64,000 nucleotides of DNA from Companilactobacillus formosensis (GTDB lineage Bacteria > Bacillota > Bacilli > Lactobacillales > Lactobacillaceae): contig NZ_BJDU01000002.1 of assembly GCF_005405305.1 (NCBI RefSeq), positions 1 to 64,000 on the forward strand, read 5' to 3'. Shown piece after piece: positions 16,014-25,444 of the stretch; the first letter of the stretch is position 1; every line of letters begins with the position of its first letter. The translations under genes were made by a program, and so were the position numbers. The notes below the pieces were generated by a model that saw only the letters and a program-made list of their open reading frames with translations, was not told the DNA's origin and did not search any database.

Positions 16014-17309
16014 ATGGCAAGTCAAACAGATGTTAAATTAAGAAAGATGCAGATTTATTGCATTTTTGTAAGAAACCATACTAAAAAAGGTACTTTAAAA
16101 GCAATTGAACCTGACTTGGATCGAATTAAGAGTTTGGGTACTGATTGCATTTGGTTGATGCCTATTTTTCCAATTGGTAAAAAAGATCGCAAAGGCAAAC
16201 TCGGTTCACCTTATTCAATTAAAGACTACCGCGCTATCGATCCAAAACTAGGAACATGGCAAGATTTTCTAGAGCTAGTAAAATCCATCCATGATCGTGG
16301 TATGAAAGTTATGTTAGATATTGTTTACAATCATACTTCTCGTGATTCAGTATTGTTACAAGTACACCCAGAATGGTTTTTACACGACCATGAAGGTAAT
16401 TTGTACAATAAGAATGAGGACTGGACGGATGTGGCTGAATTAGATTATTCCCACAAGGCCTTATGGAATTACCAAATAGAAACTCTTAAACGTTATGCAA
16501 AAATCGTTGATGGTTTCAGATGTGACGTTGCTCCACAAGTACCAATCGAATTTTGGAAAGAAGCCCGCAAAGAGGTTGCTAAGGTTAACCCTAAGACTAT
16601 TTGGTTAGCTGAATCTACTGGTCCAGACTATATTAAAGCATTGAATGCCAAGGGTTATCACGTTTCTTCAGATGCTGAATTATACAGTGCTTTTGATATG
16701 ACTTATGATTATGATATCGATCAAACTTTCCGTAAATATGTTAAGGGTGACTTGCCTTTGAAGAAGTATGTTGAAGCTTTGAATACTCAAGGTGTGATTT
16801 ATCCTTCTAATTATATTAAGATGAGAGCTTTGGAAAATCATGATCAAGAAAGAGCTCATAGTCTCTTTATCAATGAAAATGATGTCTATAATTGGACGGC
16901 TTTTTCAGAATTTCAAAAGGGTTCAACTTTAGTTTATGCTGGTCAAGAATATGGCTTTAAGCACACACCAAGTCTTTTTGATGCAGATAAATTGGACTGG
17001 GACGATAAGAAGATGAACCTCAGCTCCTTGATTTTCAAGATGCATCAGATGAGTCAAAGCGATATTCAGGTATCAGGAACTTATAAGATTACTGCTCTAG
17101 AAAATGATATCGTTGAAGTAACTTATAAGATGGGAGACATTATCAGAATTGGTATCTTTACTCTTAAAGGGATGCCAGGCGAGGTCCCTGTAGCTTTGGC
17201 AAGTGACAGTTACACTAATATGATTGACAATTCCTTGATCAAAGTTAAGGATGGAATCGTTATGTTAGACTACGATCCAATCATCATTCAAGGCAAAAAT
17301 AACGAATAA
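16014..17309 (+). CDS. GH13 alpha-amylase family enzyme, cytoplasmic
   Basis: A 431-residue compact GH13 enzyme without signal peptide. Barrel motifs are VMLDIVYNHTS, DGFRCDVA (nucleophile about D171), WLAEST (acid/base about E200) and LENHDQER (about D277). It is shorter than malL and lacks the large B domain of the oligo-1,6-glucosidases. In related loci such enzymes trim imported maltodextrins (neopullulanase or maltogenic type). GAGGGG precedes ATG 16014. It shares the malL transcript and ends at a strong terminator. The precise activity is not assigned. Confidence 0.82.
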   Translation: MASQTDVKLRKMQIYCIFVRNHTKKGTLKAIEPDLDRIKSLGTDCIWLMPIFPIGKKDRKGKLGSPYSIKDYRAIDPKLGTWQDFLELVKSIHDRGMKVMLDIVYNHTSRDSVLLQVHPEWFLHDHEGNLYNKNEDWTDVAELDYSHKALWNYQIETLKRYAKIVDGFRCDVAPQVPIEFWKEARKEVAKVNPKTIWLAESTGPDYIKALNAKGYHVSSDAELYSAFDMTYDYDIDQTFRKYVKGDLPLKKYVEALNTQGVIYPSNYIKMRALENHDQERAHSLFINENDVYNWTAFSEFQKGSTLVYAGQEYGFKHTPSLFDADKLDWDDKKMNLSSLIFKMHQMSQSDIQVSGTYKITALENDIVEVTYKMGDIIRIGIFTLKGMPGEVPVALASDSYTNMIDNSLIKVKDGIVMLDYDPIIIQGKNNE

Positions 17310-17310
17310 T

Positions 17311-17349
17311 AAAAAAGCAGTCGATTAGATTAATAATTGACTGCTTTTT
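17311..17349 (+). terminator. Terminator of malL operon
   Basis: AAAAAGCAGTC pairs perfectly with GACTGCTTTTT around a 16-base loop. Confidence 0.82.
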
Positions 17350-17381
17350 GAATGCCTTAAATTTCAATCGTGTTACAAACC

Positions 17382-17395
17382 TGTTATCGGTAACA
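17382..17395. promoter_or_regulatory. MalR-type operator upstream of malE
   Basis: TGTTATCGGTAACA, the exact reverse complement of the site at 14249-14262, again ending 12 bases before the -35 box. Confidence 0.75.
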
Positions 17396-17397
17396 TC

Positions 17398-17412
17398 ACG
17401 AAAGCGGTTGCA
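17398..17412. promoter_or_regulatory. cre-like site overlapping the malE -35 box
   Basis: ACGAAAGCGGTTGCA matches the cre consensus except at two positions and covers most of the -35 hexamer, a position that would block RNA polymerase. Confidence 0.5.
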
Positions 17413-17436
17413 AAGAAATCGTTTTAGAAACATAAT
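17408..17436 (+). promoter_or_regulatory. Promoter of malE operon
   Basis: TTGCAA (17408-17413), a 17-base spacer and CATAAT (17431-17436), 46 bases before the malE ATG. Confidence 0.65.
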
Positions 17437-17481
17437 GGAAACTGTAGTAAGGAAATAATATTTTTATAGGGGGCTTTGGTA

Positions 17482-18792
17482 ATGAAGAAGAACTTCTGGA
17501 AGCGCTTTGGAAAGCGTGTAGCAGTTGTTGCTTTGGCAGCCGGCGCAGCATTTATGTTGGCAGCTTGTGGTAACAGTTCATCCTCAGGTAAGGATGTTAA
17601 GATTACAATTCTTCAAGGAAAGGTTGAGAACAACAAGCAATTCAAACAAATTGCTAAGGATTATGAGAAGTCACATCCACATGTAAAGATTGAAGTTACA
17701 TCAATCGGTGGTGGTACTCAATATGATCCAGTTCTAAAGACCAGAATTTCATCTGGTAATGCACCAACAATCTTCAGTTTGGCTGGTCCAGCTGATGTGC
17801 AACAATTTAAGGCACATGAAGCAGATTTGTCAGATACAAAGGCAGCAAAAGCTGCACAACCTGGTACTTTGAGTGCTGTTAAGACTGGCGGCAAGACCGT
17901 TGGACTTCCATTCAACGTTGAAGGTTATGGTTTGGTTTATAACAAGCAAGTCTTCCAAAAGGCTGGCATTGATCCAAACAGTTTGACAACTATGGATAAA
18001 CTTGAAGCAGCTATCAAACAAATTGATGCACAAAAGAGTGAATTAGGTATCAAAGGCGTCTTTGCTACACCTGGTAAAGAAGCTTGGGTATTCTCAGATC
18101 ACTTGGCTAACCTATACATTGGTCAAGACTTCAATGGTAACGCTTTGAAACTTTACAAATCAAAGAAGATGCCATTCACAAAGGCTAATGATATGAAGAC
18201 CATGATTGATCTTGAAAAGAACTATTCTATCCAACCAATCATGCAACTAGATTATTCTGCACAAGTTAACCAATACTTCTCACAAGGTAAAGTTGCTATG
18301 ATTCAACAAGGTGACTGGATCTATCCTACAATCGAAGGTATTGATAAAGACTTTGCTAAGAACGACGTTGGTATGATTCCTATTCCTGTACCTGGTGAAG
18401 AAGGCAAGATGCCTGTTGGTACATCACTATACTGGGCAGTTAATAGCAAGAAATCAACACAAGAACAAAAAGCTGCTAAAGACTTCTTGGATTGGATGTA
18501 CACATCTAAAGAAGGTAAGAAACAAGTTGTAAACAAGTTACACTTCGTACCTGCATACAAAGGTTACAGTAACTTCAAGATGAGCGATCCATTGACATCA
18601 GCAGTCTTTGAATACTCACAAAATCACAAGACAACAGGCTGGGCATTCCCAGGATACACTGGTACTTCATGGGATCCAGACGTTGCACAACCAAATCTAC
18701 AAAAGTACTTATCAGGCAAACAAAGCTGGGATAAGACAGTTCAAAATATGAAAGATGGTTGGGCTAAACAACAAAAATCATCTAATAACTAA
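17482..18792 (+). CDS. malE: Maltose/maltodextrin-binding lipoprotein
   Basis: 436 residues: a basic signal peptide and lipobox LAACGN with the lipidated Cys29, then a family-1 type extracellular solute-binding fold (ITILQGKVENNKQFKQIAKDYEKSHPHVKIEV near the start). It captures maltodextrins outside the cell and delivers them to the two permeases encoded next. GGGGG lies 8-9 bases before ATG 17482, which is preferred over TTG 17476. It is the first gene of the transporter operon behind operator, cre and promoter. Substrate assignment rests on the neighbouring GH13 and GH65 genes. Confidence 0.88.
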   Translation: MKKNFWKRFGKRVAVVALAAGAAFMLAACGNSSSSGKDVKITILQGKVENNKQFKQIAKDYEKSHPHVKIEVTSIGGGTQYDPVLKTRISSGNAPTIFSLAGPADVQQFKAHEADLSDTKAAKAAQPGTLSAVKTGGKTVGLPFNVEGYGLVYNKQVFQKAGIDPNSLTTMDKLEAAIKQIDAQKSELGIKGVFATPGKEAWVFSDHLANLYIGQDFNGNALKLYKSKKMPFTKANDMKTMIDLEKNYSIQPIMQLDYSAQVNQYFSQGKVAMIQQGDWIYPTIEGIDKDFAKNDVGMIPIPVPGEEGKMPVGTSLYWAVNSKKSTQEQKAAKDFLDWMYTSKEGKKQVVNKLHFVPAYKGYSNFKMSDPLTSAVFEYSQNHKTTGWAFPGYTGTSWDPDVAQPNLQKYLSGKQSWDKTVQNMKDGWAKQQKSSNN

Positions 18793-18816
18793 AAGTAACA
18801 AAAGAGGGCAATGAAT

Positions 18817-19680
18817 ATGAAAAATAGAAGTCTTTCGTTTTGGCTATTTTTAACACCAACCCTCATTGCGTTAGCTTTGGTAGTATTTATTCCGGTAATT
18901 GAAGGATTGTTTTACTCATTTACTGATTGGGACGGTTTAACTTTTACCAAGATGGTAGGATTTCAAAATTACATAACATTGTTCCACGATAAGGCGTTTA
19001 TTAACGCCTTTTGGTTTACAGTGGGGTTTGTAATTGTCACTGTCATTATGCTGAACGTAATAGGCTTGGGCTTAGCATTATTAGTAACACAAAAATTCAA
19101 GGGAAATAATTTCTTACGTACCGTTTTCTTTATGCCAAATATGATTGGTGGTTTAATTTTAGGTTTCATCTGGCAATTCATTTTTACTCAAGGCTTTCAA
19201 GCTTTAGGTAACGCTTTGCATATGCATTGGTTATTGAATTGGCTAACAAATGAAACAACTGGTTTCTGGGGACTAGTTATTGTTACGGTATGGCAAATGA
19301 GTGGTTATATCATGATCATTTACATTGCTTACTTGCAAAATATCCCTAATGAAATCATCGAAGCTGCAAAGATTGACGGAGCTTCAGCATGGCAACGTTT
19401 CACAAAGATTACGTTCCCAATGATTGCTCCTGCATTTACAGTTTGCATGTTTTTAACTTTATCAAATGGTTTTAAGATTTATGATCAAAACTTGTCATTG
19501 ACAAATGGTGGTCCTTACAATTCAACACAAATGTTAGCGATGGATATTGTTAATACCGCTTATAATTCAGCTAACTTCTCCTTATCAGAAGCAAAAGCTA
19601 TTGTGTTCTTCGTAATTGTTGCTGCTATTTCACTATTGCAAGTTGCTTATAACCGTAAGAGGGAGGCTGATCTCCATTGA
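18817..19680 (+). CDS. malF: ABC transporter permease, MalF type
   Basis: A 287-residue permease with six membrane helices. The EAA loop that contacts the ATPase is EAAKIDGASAWQRFTKITFPMI (about residues 186-207). It is short like Gram-positive MalF/MsmF proteins, lacking the large periplasmic loop of E. coli MalF. ATG 18817 is preferred over 18811 because AGAGGG is 8 bases before it. It overlaps the next permease by 4 bases, showing translational coupling. Confidence 0.88.
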   Translation: MKNRSLSFWLFLTPTLIALALVVFIPVIEGLFYSFTDWDGLTFTKMVGFQNYITLFHDKAFINAFWFTVGFVIVTVIMLNVIGLGLALLVTQKFKGNNFLRTVFFMPNMIGGLILGFIWQFIFTQGFQALGNALHMHWLLNWLTNETTGFWGLVIVTVWQMSGYIMIIYIAYLQNIPNEIIEAAKIDGASAWQRFTKITFPMIAPAFTVCMFLTLSNGFKIYDQNLSLTNGGPYNSTQMLAMDIVNTAYNSANFSLSEAKAIVFFVIVAAISLLQVAYNRKREADLH

Positions 19681-20489
19681 AAACAAAAAGTAGAACCATT
19701 ATTGGAATTGTCGGGCTCTTGTTAGGTATTTTATGGTTGTTCCCATTTTATTTGATCGTATCAAATTCATTTAAGACACCAAAAGGTATCTTTGCTTCAG
19801 TTTTGTCATTACCACATCCAAGTACGACTGATAACTATGTTAATTCGTTTCAAGCCTTGCACTTTATCGCTTCATTAACGAATTCATTGATTATTACCAT
19901 TTGCAGTGTGTTAGTCATTATCTTAGCTTCATCAATGGCTGCATATGCACTTCAAAGAAATCATAGTAAATTGAGTAGTGGATTGTTGTTACTATTTATT
20001 TCCGCTATGTTGATTCCTTTCCAATCAGTTATGATTCCTTTGACAGCTAACTTTGGTGCTGTACATTTTCTAAACATGTGGGGACTTGTCATCATGTATC
20101 TAGGCTTTGACTGCAGTTTGTCAGTCTTCTTGTATCAAGGTACATTATCAAGTATTCCTATTGCAATGGATGAATCGGCTGAACTAGAAGGGGCAAGTCG
20201 TTGGCAGATCTTTACTAAAGTTATCTTCCCAATGCTCAGTCCTATCACAGTTACTGTAGCAATCTTGAATATCATTGCTATCTGGAACGATTATCTATTG
20301 CCATCACTAGTATTGCCACAAGCGCAATACACAATTCCACTTCAAATGTTTAATTTCTTCGGTGAATACACAAAGCAATGGCACTTGGCCTTAGCTGGTA
20401 TCACTATTTCCATCATTCCGGTTATTCTCTTTTATCTATTCGCACAAAAATGGATCATCAAAGGTGTTACCGATGGTGCTGTTAAGTAA
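19677..20489 (+). CDS. malG: ABC transporter permease, MalG type
   Basis: A 270-residue permease with six membrane helices. The EAA loop is ESAELEGASRWQIFTKVIFPML (about residues 163-184). The start is TTG 19677, which shares bases with the TGA of the preceding gene; GGGAGG lies about 10 bases upstream. It pairs with the MalF-type protein to form the channel. Downstream are a DUF624-type protein and the ATPase of the same system. Confidence 0.88.
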   Translation: MKTKSRTIIGIVGLLLGILWLFPFYLIVSNSFKTPKGIFASVLSLPHPSTTDNYVNSFQALHFIASLTNSLIITICSVLVIILASSMAAYALQRNHSKLSSGLLLLFISAMLIPFQSVMIPLTANFGAVHFLNMWGLVIMYLGFDCSLSVFLYQGTLSSIPIAMDESAELEGASRWQIFTKVIFPMLSPITVTVAILNIIAIWNDYLLPSLVLPQAQYTIPLQMFNFFGEYTKQWHLALAGITISIIPVILFYLFAQKWIIKGVTDGAVK

Positions 20490-20510
20490 TTAAAGAAAGG
20501 ACAGATTATT

Positions 20511-21167
20511 GTGATCAATCTCAAATCTAAAAATGGACAAAGATTATTGGCGAGTGGTAACTGGCTTTGGTCGTTGTTTACCATTAACTTCTCATTCTTT
20601 ATTATCAATTTTCCAGTGATATTGACTGCAATTATCTTGTTCAGTTTGAAGTTTTCAACCACTTATACGATGTTGTTAGTTATCGTATGGTTGATGTTAT
20701 CAGTTTTTACAATTCCTGGATTGGTTGCTAGTTATGCAGCAGTTCAAGAATGGCAAATAAACGGTAGTGTGAGTTTTTTCAAATATTTTTTTAAAAAATG
20801 GTTTGATTTTCAGAAAAACTATCTTCTCAATTTTGGTTTAGGTTTCATAGCAAGTTTATTCATTTTATTAAATAAAGTTGCAATGGGAAATACACAGTGG
20901 CACGTGGCAGTAATGATTTTAACGTTTGTTTATTTCATGGCTTTAGTCGCTGTTAGTTTCCAACTGGCAACGAATAAATTTGAAAGTATCTTGACTTTAT
21001 TCGTTGAAAAACCTCTACCAATTATAATCTCAGTAATAGTATTTTTAATCTTGATATTGTTGAATTTCGTTTTGCAGTTGGCCTTCTTGAGTGTGATCTG
21101 CAGTGTCTCGCTTGCAACGTATGTCTCATACAGATTACTAGGTGGTCAAGTAGCCAAAAAGGATTGA
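20511..21167 (+). CDS. DUF624 (YesL-like) membrane protein
   Basis: A 218-residue protein with about five membrane helices, starting at GTG 20511 behind AAAGGA. The pattern GNWLWSLFTINFSFFIINFPV and the later AAVQEWQINGSVSFFKYFFKKWF resembles DUF624/YesL proteins, which often sit beside carbohydrate ABC permeases in Firmicutes. Their function is unproven; an accessory role in the transporter or its assembly is inferred only from position between the permeases and the ATPase. Confidence 0.7.
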   Translation: MINLKSKNGQRLLASGNWLWSLFTINFSFFIINFPVILTAIILFSLKFSTTYTMLLVIVWLMLSVFTIPGLVASYAAVQEWQINGSVSFFKYFFKKWFDFQKNYLLNFGLGFIASLFILLNKVAMGNTQWHVAVMILTFVYFMALVAVSFQLATNKFESILTLFVEKPLPIIISVIVFLILILLNFVLQLAFLSVICSVSLATYVSYRLLGGQVAKKD

Positions 21168-21255
21168 CTTTGGGTGTGGAGGACACATCTAGATTGATTA
21201 GTAAGATTAAACTTATTAGTTAACTGGAAGTCAAAAAATAAAAGGAGCGTTAAAA

Positions 21256-22359
21256 ATGGTAAAAATTAATTTGGATCACATTTACAAACGCTATCAAGGT
21301 AATACTGACTATTCAGTTAGTGATTTCAACCTAGACATTAAAGATGGTGAATTTATTGTCTTCGTTGGACCTTCCGGATGTGGTAAATCCACCACATTAC
21401 GTATGATAGCGGGACTAGAGGATATTACTAAAGGTGACTTTAAGATGGATGGCAAGGTCATGAATAAGGTTCAACCAAAAGATCGTGATATCGCGATGGT
21501 TTTCCAAAACTATGCCTTGTATCCACATATGACAGTCTTTGATAATATGGCTTTTGGTTTAAATATTCGTAAAAACGATAAGGAAGATACTAAGAAGCGA
21601 GTTGATAATGCCGCTAAGATCTTAGGATTGACACCATATTTGAAACGTAAGCCAGCCGCTCTATCAGGTGGTCAAAGACAACGTGTTGCTTTAGGTCGTG
21701 CTATTGTCCGTGATGCAAACTTGTTCTTACTTGATGAACCATTGTCAAACTTGGATGCCAAATTGAGAGTTCAGATGCGTACTGAAATTGCTCAATTGCA
21801 TCAACGTTTGGGACGTAACTTTATCTACGTTACTCACGACCAAGTCGAAGCTATGACTATGGCTGATCGTATCGTTATCATGAATGACGGTATGATTCAA
21901 CAAGTTGGTACTCCTGCCGAATTGTACAGCAAGCCAGCGAATAAATTCGTTGCTGGATTCATTGGTTCACCAGCTACTAATTTCTTCGATGTCAAAATTG
22001 AAGACGGTAAGATCGTCAATGATGGCGGAATCAACATTGCTATTCCTGAAGGTCAATACAAAGTTCTTAAACAAAAAGGTTATGTTGGTAAGAATGTCAC
22101 ATTTGGTATTCGTCCAGAAGACATTCATGCTGAAGAAGTTGCAATTCAAGCTTTCCCTGATGCCATAATTAATGCTAAGATTCAAGTTTCCGAATTGCTA
22201 GGTGCTGAATCAATCCTTTACTCTAATCTCGGTGGAACTGACTTTATTGCAAAAGTTGATGCACGTGATCATAGAGAACCTGGCGATAACGTTCAAATGG
22301 CTTTTGAAATGACAAAAGCACATTACTTTGACAAAGATACAGAAGAAACAATTCTTTAA
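21256..22359 (+). CDS. malK: Sugar ABC transporter ATPase (MalK/MsmK type)
   Basis: A 367-residue CUT1 transporter ATPase. Walker A GPSGCGKST, Q-loop FQNYALYPHM, signature LSGGQRQRVALGRA, Walker B LFLLDEP and the switch histidine in YVTHDQ are all intact. The C-terminal 130 residues form the MalK-type regulatory domain (FGIRPEDI). AAAAGGAG precedes the ATG. It completes the maltodextrin importer and, like MsmK proteins, might energise other sugar importers too. Two short hairpins without T-runs lie in the 88-base gap before it. Confidence 0.92.
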   Translation: MVKINLDHIYKRYQGNTDYSVSDFNLDIKDGEFIVFVGPSGCGKSTTLRMIAGLEDITKGDFKMDGKVMNKVQPKDRDIAMVFQNYALYPHMTVFDNMAFGLNIRKNDKEDTKKRVDNAAKILGLTPYLKRKPAALSGGQRQRVALGRAIVRDANLFLLDEPLSNLDAKLRVQMRTEIAQLHQRLGRNFIYVTHDQVEAMTMADRIVIMNDGMIQQVGTPAELYSKPANKFVAGFIGSPATNFFDVKIEDGKIVNDGGINIAIPEGQYKVLKQKGYVGKNVTFGIRPEDIHAEEVAIQAFPDAIINAKIQVSELLGAESILYSNLGGTDFIAKVDARDHREPGDNVQMAFEMTKAHYFDKDTEETIL

Positions 22360-22366
22360 GGATTAT

Positions 22367-22403
22367 AAAAGGTAATTAGGTGTTTACCTAATTATCTTTT
22401 TTT
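22367..22403 (+). terminator. Internal terminator between malK and mapA
   Basis: GGTAATTAGG, loop TGTTTA, CCTAATTATC (one G-U), then seven T. It lies inside the co-directional gene run, so it probably attenuates transcription into mapA and is not an absolute stop. Confidence 0.7.
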
Positions 22404-22418
22404 ATAGGAGGTGTCAAA

Positions 22419-24662
22419 ATGCAAAGGATTTTTGAAGTTAGTCCTTGGAATGTTTTAACCCACAATTTAGATAAAGATAATAAACGACTCCAAGAAAGTA
22501 TTACGAGTTTAGGTAACGGATACATGGGGATGAGAGGTAATTTCGAAGAAGATTATTCAGGGGATAGTCTTCCAGGAATTTACTTAGCAGGGGTTTGGTT
22601 CCCTGATAAAACACGTGTCGGTTGGTGGAAAAATGGCTATCCTAAGTATTTTGGAAAAGTCATCAATGCTGTTAACTTTATTAAAATGAATTTTTTGATC
22701 GATGGATCAAAATTGGATTTAAATAAAGATACAATTAGTGATTTCACCCTCGACTTAAATATGAAAGATGCCACTTTATCGAGATCATTTATCGTTGATA
22801 AAGACGGTAAGAAGATTAAATTTAATTTTATTAGATTTTTGAGTGCGGCTCAAAAGAATTTATCAGTTCAAAAAGTAACTTTTGAAAACCTTTCTGATCA
22901 AAATGTGACGATCAAGGTCATCTCAAGTATTGATGCTGATGTAAAAAATGAAGATGCTAACTACGACGAACGTTTCTGGCAAGTTCTAGAAATTAACGAA
23001 GATTATTTGATTGCTGAGACTAAACCTAATGACTTTGGTACACCAAGATTTACTTCGGGGATGGATGCCAAGTATGTAACAGATTTAGATGAAGTTGATC
23101 AAAAAGTTACTGATGTAGAAACAAGCAAAACTTTCCAAAAGACTTTGAAGTCAGAAGAAATTGGTTCAATTGAAAAACGTGTCGTTGTTTTGACATCACG
23201 TGATTATGAGACAGTTGATGATTTAAGAGATGCACTAGAAGCCGTCAGTGCTAAAGCAACTAAATTCTCTTATGAGCAGTTGTTGAGCGAACATAAAAAT
23301 GTCTGGGATCAACGTTGGAGTCAATCAGATATTAAAATCGATGGTGACACGGATGCTCAACAAGGTATGCGTTTCAACTTGTTCGGCCTTTTGACCACTT
23401 ACTCCGGAGAAGATTCTCGTTTGAACATTGGTCCAAAGGGCTTTACCGGTGAAAAATATGGTGGTGCCACTTATTGGGATACCGAAGCCTTTTGTATTCC
23501 AGTTTACTTAGGTATCACTCAACCCGATGTCTCAAGAAATTTGTTAATGTATCGTTATAACCAATTGGACGGTGCTTACGTCAATGCCAAAGAGCAAGGC
23601 TTAAAAGGTGCTCTATTCCCAATGGTTACTTTCAATGGTATTGAATGTCATAACGAATGGGAAATCACTTTTGAAGAAATTCACCGTAACGGCGATATAG
23701 CGTTTGCTATTTACAACTATACTCGTTACACAGGTGATAAATCATTTGTTCTCAACGAAGGTAGTAAGATTTTAACTGAGATTTCTCGTTTCTGGGCTGA
23801 TCGTGTTGATTACAGTAAGCGTCATGACCGTTACATGATTTTTGGCGTTACTGGACCAGATGAATATGAAAACAACGTTGATAATAACTGGTACACGAAT
23901 TTCTTAGCTAAGTGGACTTTGAAATATACGTTGCAAATTCTCGGCGAAGTCTCAAAAGAACAGTTTGATAAATTAGCCGTTTCAAAAGCTGAGATGGACC
24001 AGTGGCAAGATATCATTGATAAGATGTATCTACCATACGATGAAGATTTGGGTATCTTCGTTCAACATGACGGTTACTTGAATAAAAATCATGACCCCGT
24101 TTCAACTATTCCAAAGGATCAATTGCCAATCAATCAACATTGGTCATGGGATAAGATTTTGCGTTCGCCATATATCAAGCAAGGTGATGTTCTTCAAGGA
24201 ATTTGGGACTTCATCGACGACTTTAGTGAACGTGAGAAGAAACGTAACTTTGATTTCTACGAGCCAATGACGGTTCATGAGTCAAGTCTTTCTCCAGCAA
24301 TTCACTCAGTTTTGGCAGCTGATCTTCACTACGAAGAGAAAGCGGTTGCATTATATGAGAGAACCGCTAGACTAGACTTAGACAATTATAATAATGACAC
24401 CGCAGATGGTTTGCATATTACTTCAATGACCGGTGGTTGGCTAGCAATGGTTCAAGGCTTTGCTGGTATGCGTGTAGCTGACGATGGTACGCTTAGTTAT
24501 AAGCCTTTCTTGCCTAAGAAATGGAATAGTTATTCATTTAGACAAGTCTTTAGAAATCGTGTAATTGAAGTGTCTGTCTCAAGTGATGGACCACAATTTA
24601 AATTGATTTCTGGAGAACCATTACAGATTCAAGTTTACGGTAAGCCACAAATGCTTAAATAA
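22419..24662 (+). CDS. mapA: Maltose phosphorylase, GH65
   Basis: A 747-residue GH65 inverting phosphorylase that splits maltose with phosphate into beta-glucose-1-phosphate and glucose in the cytoplasm. The general acid is Glu482 in VTGPDEYENNVDNNWYTN, and other family blocks are SLGNGYMGMRGNFEEDY near the start and YWDTEAFCIPVYLG. Length matches the well-studied Lactobacillus enzymes. AGGAGG precedes the ATG. Followed by pgmB, the standard pairing that feeds glucose-6-phosphate to glycolysis. Kojibiose or trehalose phosphorylase is less likely given the maltose context. Confidence 0.92.
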   Translation: MQRIFEVSPWNVLTHNLDKDNKRLQESITSLGNGYMGMRGNFEEDYSGDSLPGIYLAGVWFPDKTRVGWWKNGYPKYFGKVINAVNFIKMNFLIDGSKLDLNKDTISDFTLDLNMKDATLSRSFIVDKDGKKIKFNFIRFLSAAQKNLSVQKVTFENLSDQNVTIKVISSIDADVKNEDANYDERFWQVLEINEDYLIAETKPNDFGTPRFTSGMDAKYVTDLDEVDQKVTDVETSKTFQKTLKSEEIGSIEKRVVVLTSRDYETVDDLRDALEAVSAKATKFSYEQLLSEHKNVWDQRWSQSDIKIDGDTDAQQGMRFNLFGLLTTYSGEDSRLNIGPKGFTGEKYGGATYWDTEAFCIPVYLGITQPDVSRNLLMYRYNQLDGAYVNAKEQGLKGALFPMVTFNGIECHNEWEITFEEIHRNGDIAFAIYNYTRYTGDKSFVLNEGSKILTEISRFWADRVDYSKRHDRYMIFGVTGPDEYENNVDNNWYTNFLAKWTLKYTLQILGEVSKEQFDKLAVSKAEMDQWQDIIDKMYLPYDEDLGIFVQHDGYLNKNHDPVSTIPKDQLPINQHWSWDKILRSPYIKQGDVLQGIWDFIDDFSEREKKRNFDFYEPMTVHESSLSPAIHSVLAADLHYEEKAVALYERTARLDLDNYNNDTADGLHITSMTGGWLAMVQGFAGMRVADDGTLSYKPFLPKKWNSYSFRQVFRNRVIEVSVSSDGPQFKLISGEPLQIQVYGKPQMLK

Positions 24663-24674
24663 TTGTGAAAATAA

Positions 24675-24708
24675 AGGTGTCTGGATAATTTTATTCAGGC
24701 ACTTTTTT
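24675..24708 (+). terminator. Internal terminator between mapA and pgmB
   Basis: GUGUCUGGAUAA pairs with UUAUUCAGGCAC over 12 positions (two G-U), followed by a run of T, just before the pgmB ribosome site. Confidence 0.65.
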
Positions 24709-24724
24709 ATCAAAGGAGAATAGT

Positions 24725-25396
24725 ATGGTTAAATTTGAACAAATTAAAGGTTTTATTTTCGATTTAGATGGTGTGATTGCTAATACTTCACTTTATCATG
24801 GTCAAGCTTGGCATCAATTGGCTGATGAATTAGGTGTTACTTGGACGGATGATTTAGCCAATCAGCTAAAAGGCGTGGCTAGAATGGATTCTTTGAATTT
24901 AATTCTTAAAGCTGGTGGCAAGGAAGATGATTATACAGAAGCTGAAAAAGAAAAACTAGCTGCCAAAAAGAATGAGAATTATTTAAGTTTACTAGATTCT
25001 CTGAGCCAAGATGATATTTTGCCAGGAATGAAAGAGTTTATTGAAGAACTATCAGCTCATCATTATTTGATTTCTTTGGCTTCTTCATCTAAAAATTCAC
25101 CAATTGTTTTAAAAAAATTAGATTTAGCTAAGTATTTTGATGGAAAAGTTGATCCAGCTACTTTGACGCATGGAAAACCTGATCCAGAAATTTATGTTCG
25201 CGGAGCAGAAGTTTTGAATCTAAAGCCTGAAGAATGTATCGGTCTGGAAGATGCGATTGCTGGAATTAAGTCAATCAACGGTGCGCATGAAACTTCTCTT
25301 GGTATCGGTGATCCAAAGATTCTTGACGAAGCAGATATTAACTTCAACGATACTTCTGAAGTAACGCTTGAAAATATTAAAAAGGCTATGGATTAA
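24725..25396 (+). CDS. pgmB: Beta-phosphoglucomutase
   Basis: A 223-residue HAD-superfamily mutase converting beta-glucose-1-phosphate to glucose-6-phosphate through a phospho-aspartate. Motif I FDLDGVIANTSLYHGQAW carries the nucleophile Asp and the acid/base Asp two residues later. The cap follows, then SLASSS (motif II), the motif III lysine (HGKPDPEIY) and GLEDAIAGI (motif IV), as in the lactococcal enzyme. AAAGGAG precedes the ATG. It takes the product of the adjacent mapA. Confidence 0.94.
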   Translation: MVKFEQIKGFIFDLDGVIANTSLYHGQAWHQLADELGVTWTDDLANQLKGVARMDSLNLILKAGGKEDDYTEAEKEKLAAKKNENYLSLLDSLSQDDILPGMKEFIEELSAHHYLISLASSSKNSPIVLKKLDLAKYFDGKVDPATLTHGKPDPEIYVRGAEVLNLKPEECIGLEDAIAGIKSINGAHETSLGIGDPKILDEADINFNDTSEVTLENIKKAMD

Positions 25397-25444
25397 TTAT
25401 CTAATCGCAGTATCAGATATTGATTGCACAGAATGGGTAGAAAT

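Noticed and set aside
21180-21220. Terminator between the DUF624 gene and malK
   Set aside because: Two small hairpins can form (TGTG/CACA and ATTAGTAAG/CTTATTAGT) but neither is followed by a T-run; perhaps an RNA-processing or stability element.
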